From the NCBI RefSeq assembly GCF_910591885.1, contig NC_063269.1:7192001-7256000 (forward strand): a DNA stretch of 64,000 nucleotides, in the 5' to 3' direction. Position 1 is the first letter of the stretch; each line of letters starts with the position of its first letter. Origin of the DNA: Bombus terrestris. Taxonomy: Eukaryota > Arthropoda > Insecta > Hymenoptera > Apidae. Of the stretch, positions 37,685 through 50,399 are shown piece after piece. The translations under genes were made by a program, and so were the position numbers. The notes under the pieces were generated by a model that was given only the letters and a program-made list of their open reading frames with translations, had not been told where the DNA came from and did no database searches.

Positions 37685-40600
37685 AGAGAATTCAGGTAAC
37701 TATAAAGGTTTCCCCCACTTAAAAAAAAAGAAGTCTTCTTAATCGTTACATTGCATCATATGCTACAAATAAATAATTAAATATACGTAATATTTTATAA
37801 CTATATCGATATGTCGCTCGGTATTATTTCGCAGTCAATTGGACTTAATTTTATACTCTACATCAAACAGAATGAAAATTCTTTCGGATTGTATGAAACC
37901 TTTAAAGCATATTGCGAATTTAAAGCATAGTACAAAGAAACGTAATGTGCACGTGCGAATAAATTTTTTCATTATATGTAAACGAGTTGCATGCAGAGAA
38001 TTAGCTCGAATATTTCACTCGTCCCTTAAAAATTTTCCAGGGAACAGATTACAGTTAAAATCGACTGTAAAAGTTTTTGCCGTTTCGTTGCTCGTAAACG
38101 GGTTGCATCGATAAGAAACGATTTTATCGACTTTTAAATCCACTCAAGTGCACCAGACATCGGGGCCTGATGTCTGTCCTGGCTGTTGGCAAGCTAGGTC
38201 GAATTATCCAATCGATTGACGACCGATTGATTCGCGCATCGCTAGGATAATAGCTCGAATTCGATTTCGATGCATCTGCGATTAACTACGGTCTACCGGA
38301 TTCGATGCGATAAAACGTACAAAACGAAAAGAAAAGAATTTCTAACAGTGCTTACGTGCATGAACATTATATGATGTCGAAAAGTATGTAGAAAAAAGTA
38401 GTACAACGAGTATCGAGTCAAGTGGCTTAAAGTGTTCTACCAGTCGACAAACGAGGACGATATCCAAAATCGATTTCAGTCTTGTCGAATTATGATATTA
38501 AGTGGCGCTATTTTAACAAATAGGTACGTACGACTGTGTTTTCACTTGTGATACCTTTTTCTTTATTTGATGTTTTTTATTTGAAAATGACTTTTCGAGG
38601 GTTGAAAGTTATCTGCCCCATACTTGAATGCTAAATTTTTGAGAAGTTAGTATTGTGAAATTATTGATATTAGCTTCAGTCTGGATGTATCGTGAGATAG
38701 GAACTTGCTCTGTGTAAATTGAAAATTTATTATTACCATTACGATAGCTTTTAAAATATATCTATTTTAATGTGCACGTTTTTTAAATGATTCAATCACC
38801 TATGTTCAGATTTGATATTTAAGAATCGTAAAAGCATTCTGAAAAATTTATCAATTATGTTGAGATATAAATTCTAAAAGATTAGATAAAAGGACTGTAA
38901 TAATAATTGTTGTGCAGCGATCATACAAGCATTACAAGATTCAGTACAAAACTAAAAAAAAAATAAATAATTGTAGAAAAGACTTGAACCATAAATAAAA
39001 TAACTACTGAAGTATTTTCCAAATGATTCAATTTCTACAATTTATTGAAACAGTCGATACTTTTATATAACTACGCTTGTTCTGGATTCATTTAAAAGGC
39101 TGGTTTCCATTATTGTCTATACATATACATAAAAACATAAAAGAAAGTTTCATAGCATGTGGAGCTAATTTGGCATATTCTTTAACATCCTAGAGAAAAT
39201 AACGCGAGGCTACCCACTTCTCAAACACCCATAAACTCAATCACCCACTTGTCACCTCCTCTTAACTTAAGAAATGTCTTGCCTGGCAGTTCAATAATTT
39301 TTAACAATTTTAACGGGGAACATTTCTTCTCGGAACGGCGTGAACGTTTCCTGGATGGTTTTTAAATTTATTGTTGTAATATTAATTAAAAGAGAGAGAA
39401 GGAACTCGAGCAGCGCTCGGCACGCGCAGCTATTTCCAATAAATCCAAAACACAAGATTAAGCTACAAAACGAAGTTACACACCGTACAAAGCAACTTAA
39501 ATTCCTTCTGCTTCGAAACTATTTCCAATTCCTACCCGCCCACAACCATTCACCTTAAGTTCCAACACTCGGAAGAATCTTCCTCGGCCTATCGTGCCAT
39601 TTTCCACCCCAACTTCGTTACAGCCAGATCCAACTTACGGAACAAATGAATCGTAACGCGCACAGGGGAGCGAATTAATTCGCGAATTCGATAAAACTCG
39701 CTCGCGCGGCAATTTCACGGCTGAAAGTCGGTGTCGCAGAGCGTTCGTTTCGGCTGGACGGGCGTAAAAATAAGAAAAAAAAAAAGAAGAATGGCGACCA
39801 GCGTTGGGCGATGGGGATGGGCCGCGAAGAAACTCGATTGAAAAGTTTTCGCTCGTGTCGCTCGGGGCTATCGGGGCCAAAGGCGCGAGATAGTTTTCCG
39901 CATGGCGTGGTTGCAGCTGCGAGCTTGTGCTCGAATGTGGGCCGAGAACATTCTCGGGGGAACTCCGTGTAAGATTGGCGATAAAAGGGTGCGTCGCTCC
40001 GCTCAAGAAGCAAACGAGCCTGACTTCTGCTGCAGATCGCTGGATTTCGCGACAATTTCGAAGGTTTCGCAAATGAGATGAATCGAGGAAGAACGGTGGA
40101 ATTAGAGCAACAGATGGTTAACCGTCTCCACGCGATTATTCGCAATGGGACGCTTCGGTTTGCGACGAGGTCGATCCGAATTCGTGAACGCGAAGATTCG
40201 CTAGAGAGATCGAGAGGAAAATATACGACGCGCGCCAATAATCTTGATATCAATATCCATTGCAGAATATGTTAGAGCAAAATACCTTACGAAGGATTTT
40301 AGAAAACCAACATGTTACGTATTCGTATAACAGGCCGGTTCTTCGAAGTTAATAAGATATGGTTAAAATTATGTTGTAAAATGTACGAATGTAAAAATGT
40401 TATTACGTGGAAAATTATTTTAATAATAAATCTGTACGCTACATGTAACATTAAACGTTGTAATATACTGGTTTTGCATTTTTAACTTGTTTATGAGGGA
40501 GGAAACCGAATTGCGTGAATTGTTCGAAAGTCTGATAATGTTTCTTTAATTACGTTTACCTGTAACACTTTTACGACATGCTTCGAGAAACATACGTTAG

Positions 40601-43379
40601 GCGATGAAAGGTGAGAAAATTTATTACTCGCTTTTATTCGAAGATATCGCAAATATATCTTTGGTGAATTATTTGATGAATGTAAAAGGACAAACGCGTC
40701 TCTAAATCTGCGTTGTCCGAACCAGTTATGCAAATAGTTGTTCGTATTGTGCAAACATCTTTACGCAATTCTTTGACGTCGATATTCCCAATACCTTGAT
40801 AACCTCTGATATAAATAAACCTATCGCTTTTCAGAAAATATCGATTCTACGGCGATTCTATCACACGTTCATTCGAATTTACTTCTGCCACGAATGCAAT
40901 CGTATGAGAAAATGCCTCGTATTATTCATCCGTGTTACACGGTTTATCCATTTCCAGAATGCAACTCTACATTTTATTTATATTCTAAGCAAGCTTAGCA
41001 CGATTTGACATACCAGAGAGCGTTCAGCTGATTATTCTCCATTCTGAAATGATTACAATATGTCCTGGTATTAATTATTCGTCGATTAACAATGATAACG
41101 AATTAAAAATTGACTATATTACATCATAACGATATTAGACTCTGTTAACGGTGCATACATACGAGCAGATCGTTAATTTTAGAATTCAATTGCGCTATAT
41201 TTTCAATTACATCGCGTTACGAAACGTGTAGCGAAAACGAAACATCGGAAAATTATTTCTTAATATTTGCCATAAAATACATATTCAAAATTTTCTAGAT
41301 AAAAATAACGAGGTATCGGAAAATTGCTTGTTGGAATTTAATAGTTAAGGAAGGTATATTGGAAAATTGTTTGTCGTAATTTGTGTAGACGCGAAGGCTA
41401 TACTCTTTCTGATAAATTGAATATTTTTGGTACAGTTAGGTATTTTATAAACCACAATTTCGACTCCATTATTACGTAGGTTATATAAAGATGTAACAAT
41501 ATGGCGTTATAATAATTTTGAAATAATCTTAACAACCCAATTCGTTTTGCAGTTTCTTCGCATTATACGTATATTGCCTTTAGTTCAACAAGTTCGAGCG
41601 AAAAAGTACAAGTATTCGGTATATGTTCGACACTGTTGAACATTTGATAAGTAACAACGTCAATTATCAATCATTACGTCAGAATATATCATTAATTATA
41701 CATTATATAACGCTTCATATACAAATGAAATTTATCTCGTTCAAAAATATAGCATTTCCCACAAACAACGTTATCTGTGCAAATAAACAATCATTTAATA
41801 ATTAATCAATTTCATATTTAAGAGATATTTATTATCTCAAACGTTTTATCTCCAATTGAAGTTGACCGGCAGAATTACAGAGTTCTAATATAAAAGAAAA
41901 CGAGTGGAAAAGGCAAATATTTAGATAGAGAAAAGAATTCTCTCCCGTTCTATAGAGAAACTCTGTTCGTGTCCTAGAAAACGTTCGTCGCTCCAAAAAT
42001 TATCTTTTATCCTCCGTTGCTGGTACAATTCCAACGAGAACACTAAGAAGTATCATTTTAAAATTATCCTCGTGAATGCGTTACTGGGCCATATTAATCT
42101 TATCCGCGTAATAATCGTGTCGAAATTATTTGTTCATTTTTGAGCGAAATACTTGATACGTAGTAAAATTATTTATGCTATAAAATTACAATTTTCAACA
42201 ACAAAGTATCGTCGGTATGGGATACGTTTAAGAGAAAAGTTATACGCGATAATTCTAAATCCTCCAAATTCATTAATGTAATAGGTAAATTATATTAATA
42301 ATATTTTACTCTATACGATATTCACTAGCATACAGTTACCCTTTTAATTTTAATACATAGGTATCGTAAAAGCATTCCGAACAATTTATCAATGAATAAA
42401 TTAATCGTGTGCCTATATTAAATTTTAATCAACAACATATTAATACGTATATATTATACGTATTCCATTAGATTCTAATTATTCGTACAAAGCTTAATCG
42501 ATTCTGATGCCATTCAAACACGTATACATTAATTGAATGTTCAGAATTAATTTGGTAAAGGCGGAAGTATGAAACGAAGGAGAGTATCTATGTACGCGAC
42601 ACTAAATTACGGACTTGGTTCATTGCACTTCCTTTTTTCATTTAATTTTCAACTATTACATATTCAAAGATTCCGTTGAATATATTATTATAATAGAGAT
42701 TCCAACGAATTGCTGGGTTCGATGTAAATCACGCGTCGCGTATTCTACATGGAAGAAAAAGCGATTGTACTTGGAAGAGCTTCAGGCAAAATCAACGATC
42801 GCTGCCACAAATCGTGAAACCAACATTGACTTTCGAATTTCATGGTTCGGCGATTTCTATAGAGCGACTTTACGTATCGCACGACGAAGCTCTCACAACG
42901 CGATTAAACGACTTCGACGAGATTAATCACGGTTATTAATCGCGCAGCTTTCATACGTTTAATTCAAACAGCCGATGGACACGCGTGGCCAGCCATAATT
43001 CACGTGTAGTGAAGCATGGGCGTCGCATAATCGACGCAGAAGTACCGTGGCGGGTATTAACGACGCGGCTTCGACGCGTAAATTCGCACGGCCGCTCCCG
43101 AAACGTCGGCCCGACCTCCACGCTCATAAATCTCTCTGGTCAAAGGAAAAAGCTTCCCCGACGAAAGTCGCCTTCCGGCCCGTGGCAACGGGGAATCTAC
43201 GAAACATTTCCCGGAGGAGAATCTCGCGTTCCTTCGGCCCTTCCGACGCGGCAAACCACCCTCGTTGCGAGACTATCAAATTTCCAGAAGGCAAATAAAG
43301 ATGACGAAAGTTCCGGTGTAATAAAACCGAACGAGAACCGGGAGGGAGACATGTAAAGGCTCTGGCAATCGGAAGGACA

Positions 43380-43910
43380 ACGGAAAGAGAGAAAAAAAGA
43401 GAAACGTTAGATAAAGACAGAGACAGAAGGAAGAAAAAAATTAAATCGCTCGTACACCGGTATGAAGAAACGGCCTCCCAAAAGGGAACTTTGAGACCTA
43501 ACTACAAAGAACTTCAGGTTCCACGAAAAGTCGCGTGCAAAACAAACCAGGTGAGGGACGTGGAGGAACAGCAAGGGAATGGGAAATAGAGAGAACGAGC
43601 GAAAAAAGGGGGACAAAAACGGGACGCGTAGGAGGAGAAAGAGAGAAGGAGAAGAACCGAGAATGAGAGACGAAGAAGGGGAAATAAAGGCAGATAGAGA
43701 GAGCACCCTTTGGCCATGGTCGTGCGCGTTGGCCCTTCGACCCTTCAGCAACCACCAATCCCCACCCCTTTTACCCCAACTCTTCCCGCTCTCTCACCGC
43801 TGTTCCTCTTCTCTGTCGCACCCTTGCCGTGGCACCCTCGAGCGCGACCCACCCTCGCATGCTCACCACCACCCTTCCCTTCTCTCTACTCGCTCCCTCT
43901 TGGGACGATG
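43380..43910. other. Strand-asymmetric purine block followed by pyrimidine block
   Basis: On the plus strand, about 43380-43700 is strongly G+A (GAGA-type words, GGAGGAGAAAGAGAGAAGG) and about 43735-43910 is strongly C+T. The change falls near 43715. It lies in the GC-richest part of the inferred CUB-gene intron. The long ORFs on both strands here are low-complexity and are not called genes. GAGA-rich DNA can mark promoters or enhancers in insects, but nothing here proves that. Confidence 0.5.
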
Positions 43911-46145
43911 TAAGTCCGCTACTCCGTCGATCAATATTACTCTCTCTTCGAGCGCGGCACGGCTCGTCTGAGCGGCAACCGAGCGCTATCATATTAAGCC
44001 GCGAGGAGCACTTTGGCTGCGAGCGAAGACCGGTCTCGACCGATCGTTGCTCGCGCCAACAAATTTTTCTGTCTGGCACCGAGTTTCACGATAGAGTCTG
44101 CCTTTTATCTGATCCTGAAGACGTTGGCCACGCGACTACGACCGGAAACAATGTTATCGCTGCGAGAAAGGGGACCGAGATGATTCCTCGAGACTCGTGA
44201 TCGACGCTCCGCGCTATGTACTAAGATATCGACTCGAGAGCAACTCACAACCTGATTCAACGACGAACCTCAACGGGGATCGCTCGAAGGAGACTCTCGA
44301 TATTGTTCGAGTTTCTTTTCGTTGCGCGTTTTACGGCGTGCGATGGTACTCACTTTGAAGTGTAATACACAGTTCGAAGGAGTTGCTTGGGGATATATAG
44401 TACAACGTTAGCGGAGAATTTGGGTTTATCGGAGGAGCGCGAGAAAGAAAGAAAACCTTTCTTAAGTTTGTTTCAGTTTTCTTTTCGATGAAAGGAATAT
44501 GATAAAGATTCTATGGAAATATATTATGCAAGAACTAAAAGCTCCAATAGAGAGGAATCGACGTTTAGTCGTGTGAAAGCAGAGAACTTCCATTGTATCT
44601 TTTATAAATAACTTTTAACCAACATATGTATTTCATAATAATCCTAGAGTATGAACGTATAGTATTCAGAATGTAGGACAAACTGTTTCCTCGAGATGTT
44701 TCCGATATCGCTTTATAGCCGGTTGAATATTTTATAAAAGAATACAACAGTGACAAAATTATTTATGAAATACTCGAACACGGAGATCGTTCGAGAAATG
44801 AGAGAAAATCTGACCCAGTATTTGGTCACGTTCAAAAACCATTTTCAGGTAAACGTCACTGCGTTGAAGGATTAAAATTCCGTATTGATTATCAGATACC
44901 TAAGCACTTCACGCTTTTGCACTGTATGCTCAGTTTACAGCAATCAATTATACACTGACAGGAAGTTCAAACGAACGTTTAGAATCGCGACGATGCACAG
45001 CGCGGCATCTGAACGAGGATTCGGGTCAAACATAGAAAAATGCATATAATACACAGTTTTCCTGAAACTTGATATCAGGGGATCCGACGCGAGCAAAGGT
45101 CTGCTTGTCGGATCTTTGTTGGTATTTTCCCTACTGCCTGGCTCGGCTGAGATATCTTGAATATTTATTTCTTTGTCTAACCACACACGGTGACGTTTAA
45201 GCAAACAGTGTCGATGCCGGGAACAATCTTTCCATCCTCTCGTACGTGTCATGCAAAAATCATTTATTCTCCTTTCCACTTTGTGCTGATATTTAATAAA
45301 GAACAGAGTTTTACGTAACTTTAAAAAAGTTCTCGGAATAAATGTGGTCAGAAATTCACTCCTCGACCAAAGCTGCGATTACGAATGGATTTCACTGAAA
45401 AAAAATATAGAACATCCAATGTAGCAGTTTGTAGCAGAAAAGCAGTTTGTAGCTTCTTGACACAGGACGATCAAAATTACAGAATGTTTCCAATTGCTTC
45501 TTGCAAAAAGAAAGAGACTTTTAAATCGAAAATTAATTACAATTTATACAAAATTAATTAAAATTAATTAAAATTATACATATCTTTGCTCAAATTCTTA
45601 AAAAAAAATATCTAATGTGTAACGAAACACTGCTTGACAAGAATTAACAAACAAATGAAATGTATGACGAATAAACGAACTAATTCACGTTTATACTACT
45701 TACTTCTGATGATCTGATGATCGAGCAACGATTATTTCGATTCCTGTCCATCGCGTGGCGTACTCGATGCGATGAGTCGTAAGCTCGCAAAAATTCGTCG
45801 TTCCGGATATTTCGCCTCTGAATAGAACGCCCGCGAATACGTCGTGACATTCGAATGAGAGCGGATAACGGGTGGCGAAAAACGCCGACGCGATATCGTG
45901 TGACAGAACTCGCTCATCTGCACCGAGTCCAGGCATCGTCGCGAGTAGATCCGCTCGTCTGCGCCTTCTCAAATAATTCGGTTTGCGGGCAAAACGCGCG
46001 GGAAATTGCGGCGCGACAAAGCCGGGTCACTGCATCGAGCCTAATCATTCATGCAAATGTGGCTGCAAATATCTCGTTGAGGTCCCGTGTTCGTTGTAGA
46101 TACCGGCGTAAATCTTGCTGAATAGATCGCGCCAGGATTGGTTTA

Positions 46146-46193
46146 TCTCTCTCTCTCTCTCTCTCTTCTCTCTCGTTCTCCCTTTCTCTCTCT
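46146..46193. repeat. CT microsatellite
   Basis: Imperfect (CT)n runs of about 48 bases are broken by TTC, CGTT and CCTT. Confidence 0.85.
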
Positions 46194-46964
46194 ACGTATG
46201 GCCAAAACGCTTTGTCGACGATGAAATACCGTAATCTCGGGTGCAATGCGCGAGGAAAATTTGCCCGAACAACGGATCGTCAGCCGTTAATCTATTCTCG
46301 GACGACTGTTGCCGCGGTTAAAGCGGCTTCGCGGAATTACACGACAACACGCGGGTGCCACGCGGCAGATACCATGGATTTAATCACGTCGGATGGAAAG
46401 AAGATCGCTTGGATCGGCTTTGTTTTCAGATAAGTATAATAGCAAGAAGCTTTTCCTTCGCTAAATCCAGCGAAATCTATCCTGCTGAGGAAACGTGGTT
46501 TCGTGTCTGACCATAAGGCAATCGCATTCGGCGATGCTTTGTTGGTGATTTAAAGTGGTGTTTTAAATTACGGAAATAACGTTTCGGGATATATTTCGTC
46601 GTTTGATAGAAATGAGTTATTTCAAAGCGATTAAAGCATTGAAAGGAGGCTAAGTACGACACGATCGAAAAATGTAACATTGTATAAGTATATTTAAAAT
46701 AATTGGATATATTACAGAGTGCTTATTTGATATACACGTATTATACATACGTATAACAATAAGTTCTTCGAAGTTATTAAAATCGTATGAAATATTTCGT
46801 CTGCGTTCTTGCACTATCATATGGTACAGTGAAAGAAACGGCACGTAAAAAGATCAGAACTTTAAATATAACAAGAAGACTTCAAATGATGAAATTAAAT
46901 GAGACGTCCTATGTGTACAAGTTTATTTATGAAAGTAATGGAATAAGGTAATAAGGTAGTATAC

Positions 46965-47110
46965 AGGGTGATTTAATAAGAGTAAAATTCTTCGAATAGA
47001 AGATTGTAGCGTGAAAGGACTCAAAGATCATACCGACCTTTTTGTTGGTGGAGTAGTTTACGAGATACGAAAATCATCTCGTTATTTCCTTGGCCACTAT
47101 TCTAAGTCTA
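46965..47110. mobile_element. Possible left end of a CAGGGTG-ended element
   Basis: TATACAGGGTGATTTAATAAG begins near 46963 and is followed by sequence typical of long termini in this class (TTACGAGATACGAAAATCAT). No matching right end was found in the next kilobase, so this may be a solo or truncated end. Confidence 0.4.
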
Positions 47111-47366
47111 TTCTGTTTTCACGATATATCAGCTGATAAGTCAACTATTAAGTGTTATATCATTAAAAAAAAAAGAATGAAAAAGATACTTGATAGCAAA
47201 GTCTGGGAAAATCGATTACATAATCAACTTACTTCTTTCAGATGTTACTCAAATGATGGCCAAGACTGGTACAATTAATCAAAAGAATATTAAAATATCG
47301 ATTATGAATGCCATTTTAATAAAAATGTCCTAAAAGAATTATTCACAACATGCAATGCTTCGAAAG

Positions 47367-47569
47367 TACTAGGTTGTCCGGAAAGTGTCTTTCTTTCGCA
47401 AACGTATTTTTTACAACAAACGTGAAACCAAGTCTGTGAAATGTCATGGTGTTTATCTCAACGGAACAAAATGAATCGTACGTAATTCGACAAAACAATA
47501 TAAAACAAAAAACGTTGTGCGTCTATTATTTCCTCATAAAACGAGAGAAACTTTTCAGGCAACCTAATA
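47367..47569. mobile_element. Short mariner MITE, copy 2
   Basis: The element belongs to the same family as 7174-7419. The left terminus is CTAGGTTGTCCGGAAAGTGT and the right terminus ends GGCAACCTAATA, flanked by TA. The left arm is more diverged than in the other copies (TTTCTTTCGCAAACG). There is no coding content. Confidence 0.8.
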
Positions 47570-49470
47570 CTATAACTTACTTTGCACACGAATATATATA
47601 AACAGAATGATATAATATATAAATATATAATGAAGATATGCGAATAGTACAGCAATAAAAATATAAGATCTGCATCGAACAGCTAACATAAACTTATATG
47701 TATAGTCGTAGAATTTCTGAAATAATCTTACGAGAAAGTTTCTGTACTAAAATAGATAGACATAAATTCTGATGTTTTGTTCTAAACATGCTGGATCCAG
47801 GACAACAAGCGCAGAGGAGCGAAAGCTGCGTTACGTAAAGAGTGCGATCTGTTTCAGACTTGCCGGACAACTTTTAGGACGTAAACTTGTATCTGCTCGA
47901 AACAAAAACTTCCCTCCTTTCTAAGTTAATAGAAGTTCGTTCAACAGCGGTGCGAGAACGTTGTAATTTCTTGTGTATATTTGCGTACATCAGTTTCATT
48001 GTTGATGTAAAAAATAACGTGATCTTATGTTGGTTATCTCGTAACGAATTCAAAATTTTGAGAGATAATCAAGAGAAATACGTATTTAGAAAGAAAACAT
48101 TTTCTTTTGGAAGTTGTATAATGAGAAACTTACGGATTATAACGACAAAAATATACTAAAAATACATCTCGTTTCATATTTGGACGAATAATTTGAAATG
48201 TATATTTCCTAATTTCAAATATAGACAAAATTGTACAGAGATCCATCCTTGTACGCAATTGTAACTCTTTACTTCTTTTTTACTGTAATTCTTTAAAAAA
48301 TTTCGCAGTGAGTATTGTTAAATAACTTTAATTCGAAATGCACGAAACCTTTTATTTTAATTACGATTATATCAAATGTTTGTGTTGCTTTCTTATCTTT
48401 CACGGTACTGCGTTTACCTCTTTTTGGTTATTTGATATTTGCGATAATAAGAGAATTTATCATATTTTACTGTTTTGTAATTATCGGTAAATAAATGAAA
48501 ATGTCAATCAATGATACAAGTAGTACGTATGCAGGCGATACATTTCACACAGTACTTTTCATTCGACAGATATTGAATAGATACGTTACAATAACATCAT
48601 TTACGCTTCGCATTTAGTAAAATAAATGCTTAGTAAACAGTAGATATTTAGCATTCGGATCTCTACTATTCAGCTAATCCTAACAAAAACTGCGTGTTAT
48701 ATTTCGCAGGCTAAATTTTATTGATAAATACATCATACGTAGAAACAAACGAAACTCAGTAACACCGAAAATAATTTGAACGTACACGCTCGAAATAAAA
48801 AGAAAAATTCATTTCTTCATAACTTGTATGTTCCAAAATATCGATCATTCGAAATTAACAACGTAATATATCATTCAGCAGATAATCGATAATTAAATGA
48901 CGTATTATCTGTGGCAAATGAGATTTTCGTCAGCCACGAAAATTATTAACCTTTGTGTTCCAAAGTTATATTGTTCATTGCGGCCAGCCATGCGCAATTG
49001 CCATAGGTACAAATCCAAAAGCACCGACTTTATTCCTTTACAGATATTTCCTTTAACGCTACACCCATATCGGTATCTGACTAAAAATTGTTATTACCCA
49101 AAGATATCCAGATGGAAATATGTACGAGGCGCATGAGAAGATTAAAGAATTCTAAGTGTATTATCGCATACCTATCCAACGATATATTGACGGTCGTTCA
49201 CCCTCGTTACTCTTTTCCTATTTTAGCTGGTGAAAAACTCCTCGCTTACCCAACAAACCACACCTCAGTCTCTAATCCCTCGTACAACCCTTACGACAAC
49301 CTATACACCTTCGCAACCCTGACAACCCCTATCCTCGTCCCTCTTGCAACCACTTGTCGACCAAACGTCCAACGAGAAACGCTCTCCCTTTGTTGCCCCT
49401 TTGTGCAACCATAGAGTACCGACAAACATAAAATCGTCTCATACAACAGAGATATTAAAAAGTTACTCAC

Positions 49471-49555
49471 AGTTGTCGTTCTTCGCCTGGACCAGGCCCT
49501 GGCACAATGTCAGTGCCAGAAGCAGGAAGGCGCACGAGCCTCCCGTCAACCACAT
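49471..49555 (-). CDS. Signal-peptide first exon of the CUB-domain gene
   Basis: ATG at 49555 opens MWLTGGSCAFLLLALTLCQG followed by LVQAKNDN. That is a clear signal peptide with a hydrophobic core and a likely cleavage after VQA. The exon ends AACT|GTGAGT, leaving one base. The next recognisable minus-strand exon with the right phase is the CUB exon at 36850-37073, and joining them makes a tyrosine codon. The DNA upstream (49560-49870) is GC- and CpG-rich, as expected for a first exon. A longer ORF in another frame across this place (up to 132 codons, arginine-rich) is regarded as a shadow. The signal peptide is seen directly; the link to the CUB exon is inferred from strand, phase and domain logic. 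Confidence 0.7.
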
Positions 49556-49559
49556 TCTT

Positions 49560-49870
49560 CTTCTTATTTTTCGTCACGCGCAGCAGGTACATACGAGCGA
49601 AGAAATCGAAGCCATCAATCCGAAAGTCGCGCGGCAACGACGCACGATCACAAACGACCCGAGAAACTCGAGGGGAAACAAGCGCGAAGGTTAAACGCCG
49701 TACAAGAATGAGATACGAATACGCGAACGTGACCCTTCGATGTGAAACGAACACGACGAACCGCACCCCGCGCTGTATTACGCGCGACTGATCGCCACCG
49801 GTCGGCGCGATTTTACGCGCGAACCGACTCCGCGGTCGGACGACGCGCATGCGCGCTGCCGTCACTAGAA
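49560..49870 (-). promoter_or_regulatory. Probable 5' UTR and promoter region of the CUB gene
   Basis: This is a CpG-rich block directly upstream of the signal-peptide ATG, with words such as CGCGCGTAA and GCGCATGCGCG. No TATA box was seen at a convincing place. The transcription start cannot be located from sequence alone. Confidence 0.4.
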
Positions 49871-49989
49871 GGGTGTGGATAGACGGGGGTTGAAAGGATC
49901 ACGACGTACTACGCCGACACCCACGCTCATTGTAGAGGCAAGTTAATGAGGGAAAAGATACAGGCTGGTTTTACGAGAGTATCGCAATA

Positions 49990-50380
49990 CAGGGTGTGTC
50001 CGTGAGGCAGCTCGCGCCACGCACAGTATGTGCAAGGGGGATACGCGTTTCTGTGTGCATAACCAAGTCTGGCCGCTTCGCCCGTTAAATGGAATCGTCG
50101 TGCTGTTCCTCATGATTGTCTTGGCCTTTTATGGCCGCCGGAAGGGCTCGATACGCGGACGGCCTAGCACGCCCTTTTATCACGCTCTTTTCCTATGCAA
50201 ACGTCGATGCTTTTTCGTGGATGAAAGGGCGGAATTTTCGGCGCGTGTGCTTTTGTCTTTGTTGAAAGCTTCCAGTACAGTGGCTACAAGAGGCATTCGT
50301 ATACTGTTGCATTTATTTATCGTATTTACAGTTAAGGTAAAGACGATTCTTTGTGTAAAACAGTCCCCTTAGCGTGGAAC
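49990..50380. other. GC-rich block with a CAGGGTGTGTCCG end-like word
   Basis: TACAGGGTGTGTCCGTGAGG at 49989 resembles the terminus of Tc1/mariner-type elements, but no partner end was found. The 114-codon plus ORF that follows has no recognisable domain and is not called a gene. Confidence 0.3.
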
Positions 50381-50399
50381 ATCGTTTAATAACAACATT

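Larger units (their letters stand above)
37074..49470 (-). other. Large intron between signal-peptide and CUB exons (inferred)
   Basis: About 12.4 kb lies between the two exons of matching phase. It holds a run of 15 C (37670-37684), purine/pyrimidine-biased DNA (43380-43910), a CT microsatellite (46146-46193), a mariner MITE (47367-47569) and GC-richer blocks at 39600-40250, 42985-44220 and 45700-46430. ORFs in these blocks overlap on both strands and have no recognisable product. Unrecognised exons or another gene could still be hidden. Confidence 0.5.

Noticed and set aside
39675..40253. 192-codon minus ORF, the longest in the window
   Set aside because: It overlaps a 145-codon ORF in another frame, is rich in R, S and F, and has no known motif. 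Composition explains it.
43407..44200. Several ORFs of 86-130 codons on both strands
   Set aside because: They arise from purine/pyrimidine low-complexity DNA, and their translations are S/F/L-rich or R/E/K-rich without motifs.
44944..45279. 111-codon minus ORF with several cysteines and histidines
   Set aside because: The segment looks protein-like in places, but no family, splice sites or repeats could be tied to it.
49467..49865. 132-codon minus ORF across the signal-peptide exon
   Set aside because: It is arginine-rich and without motif. The alternative frame gives a clear signal peptide ending at a good donor site, which is preferred.
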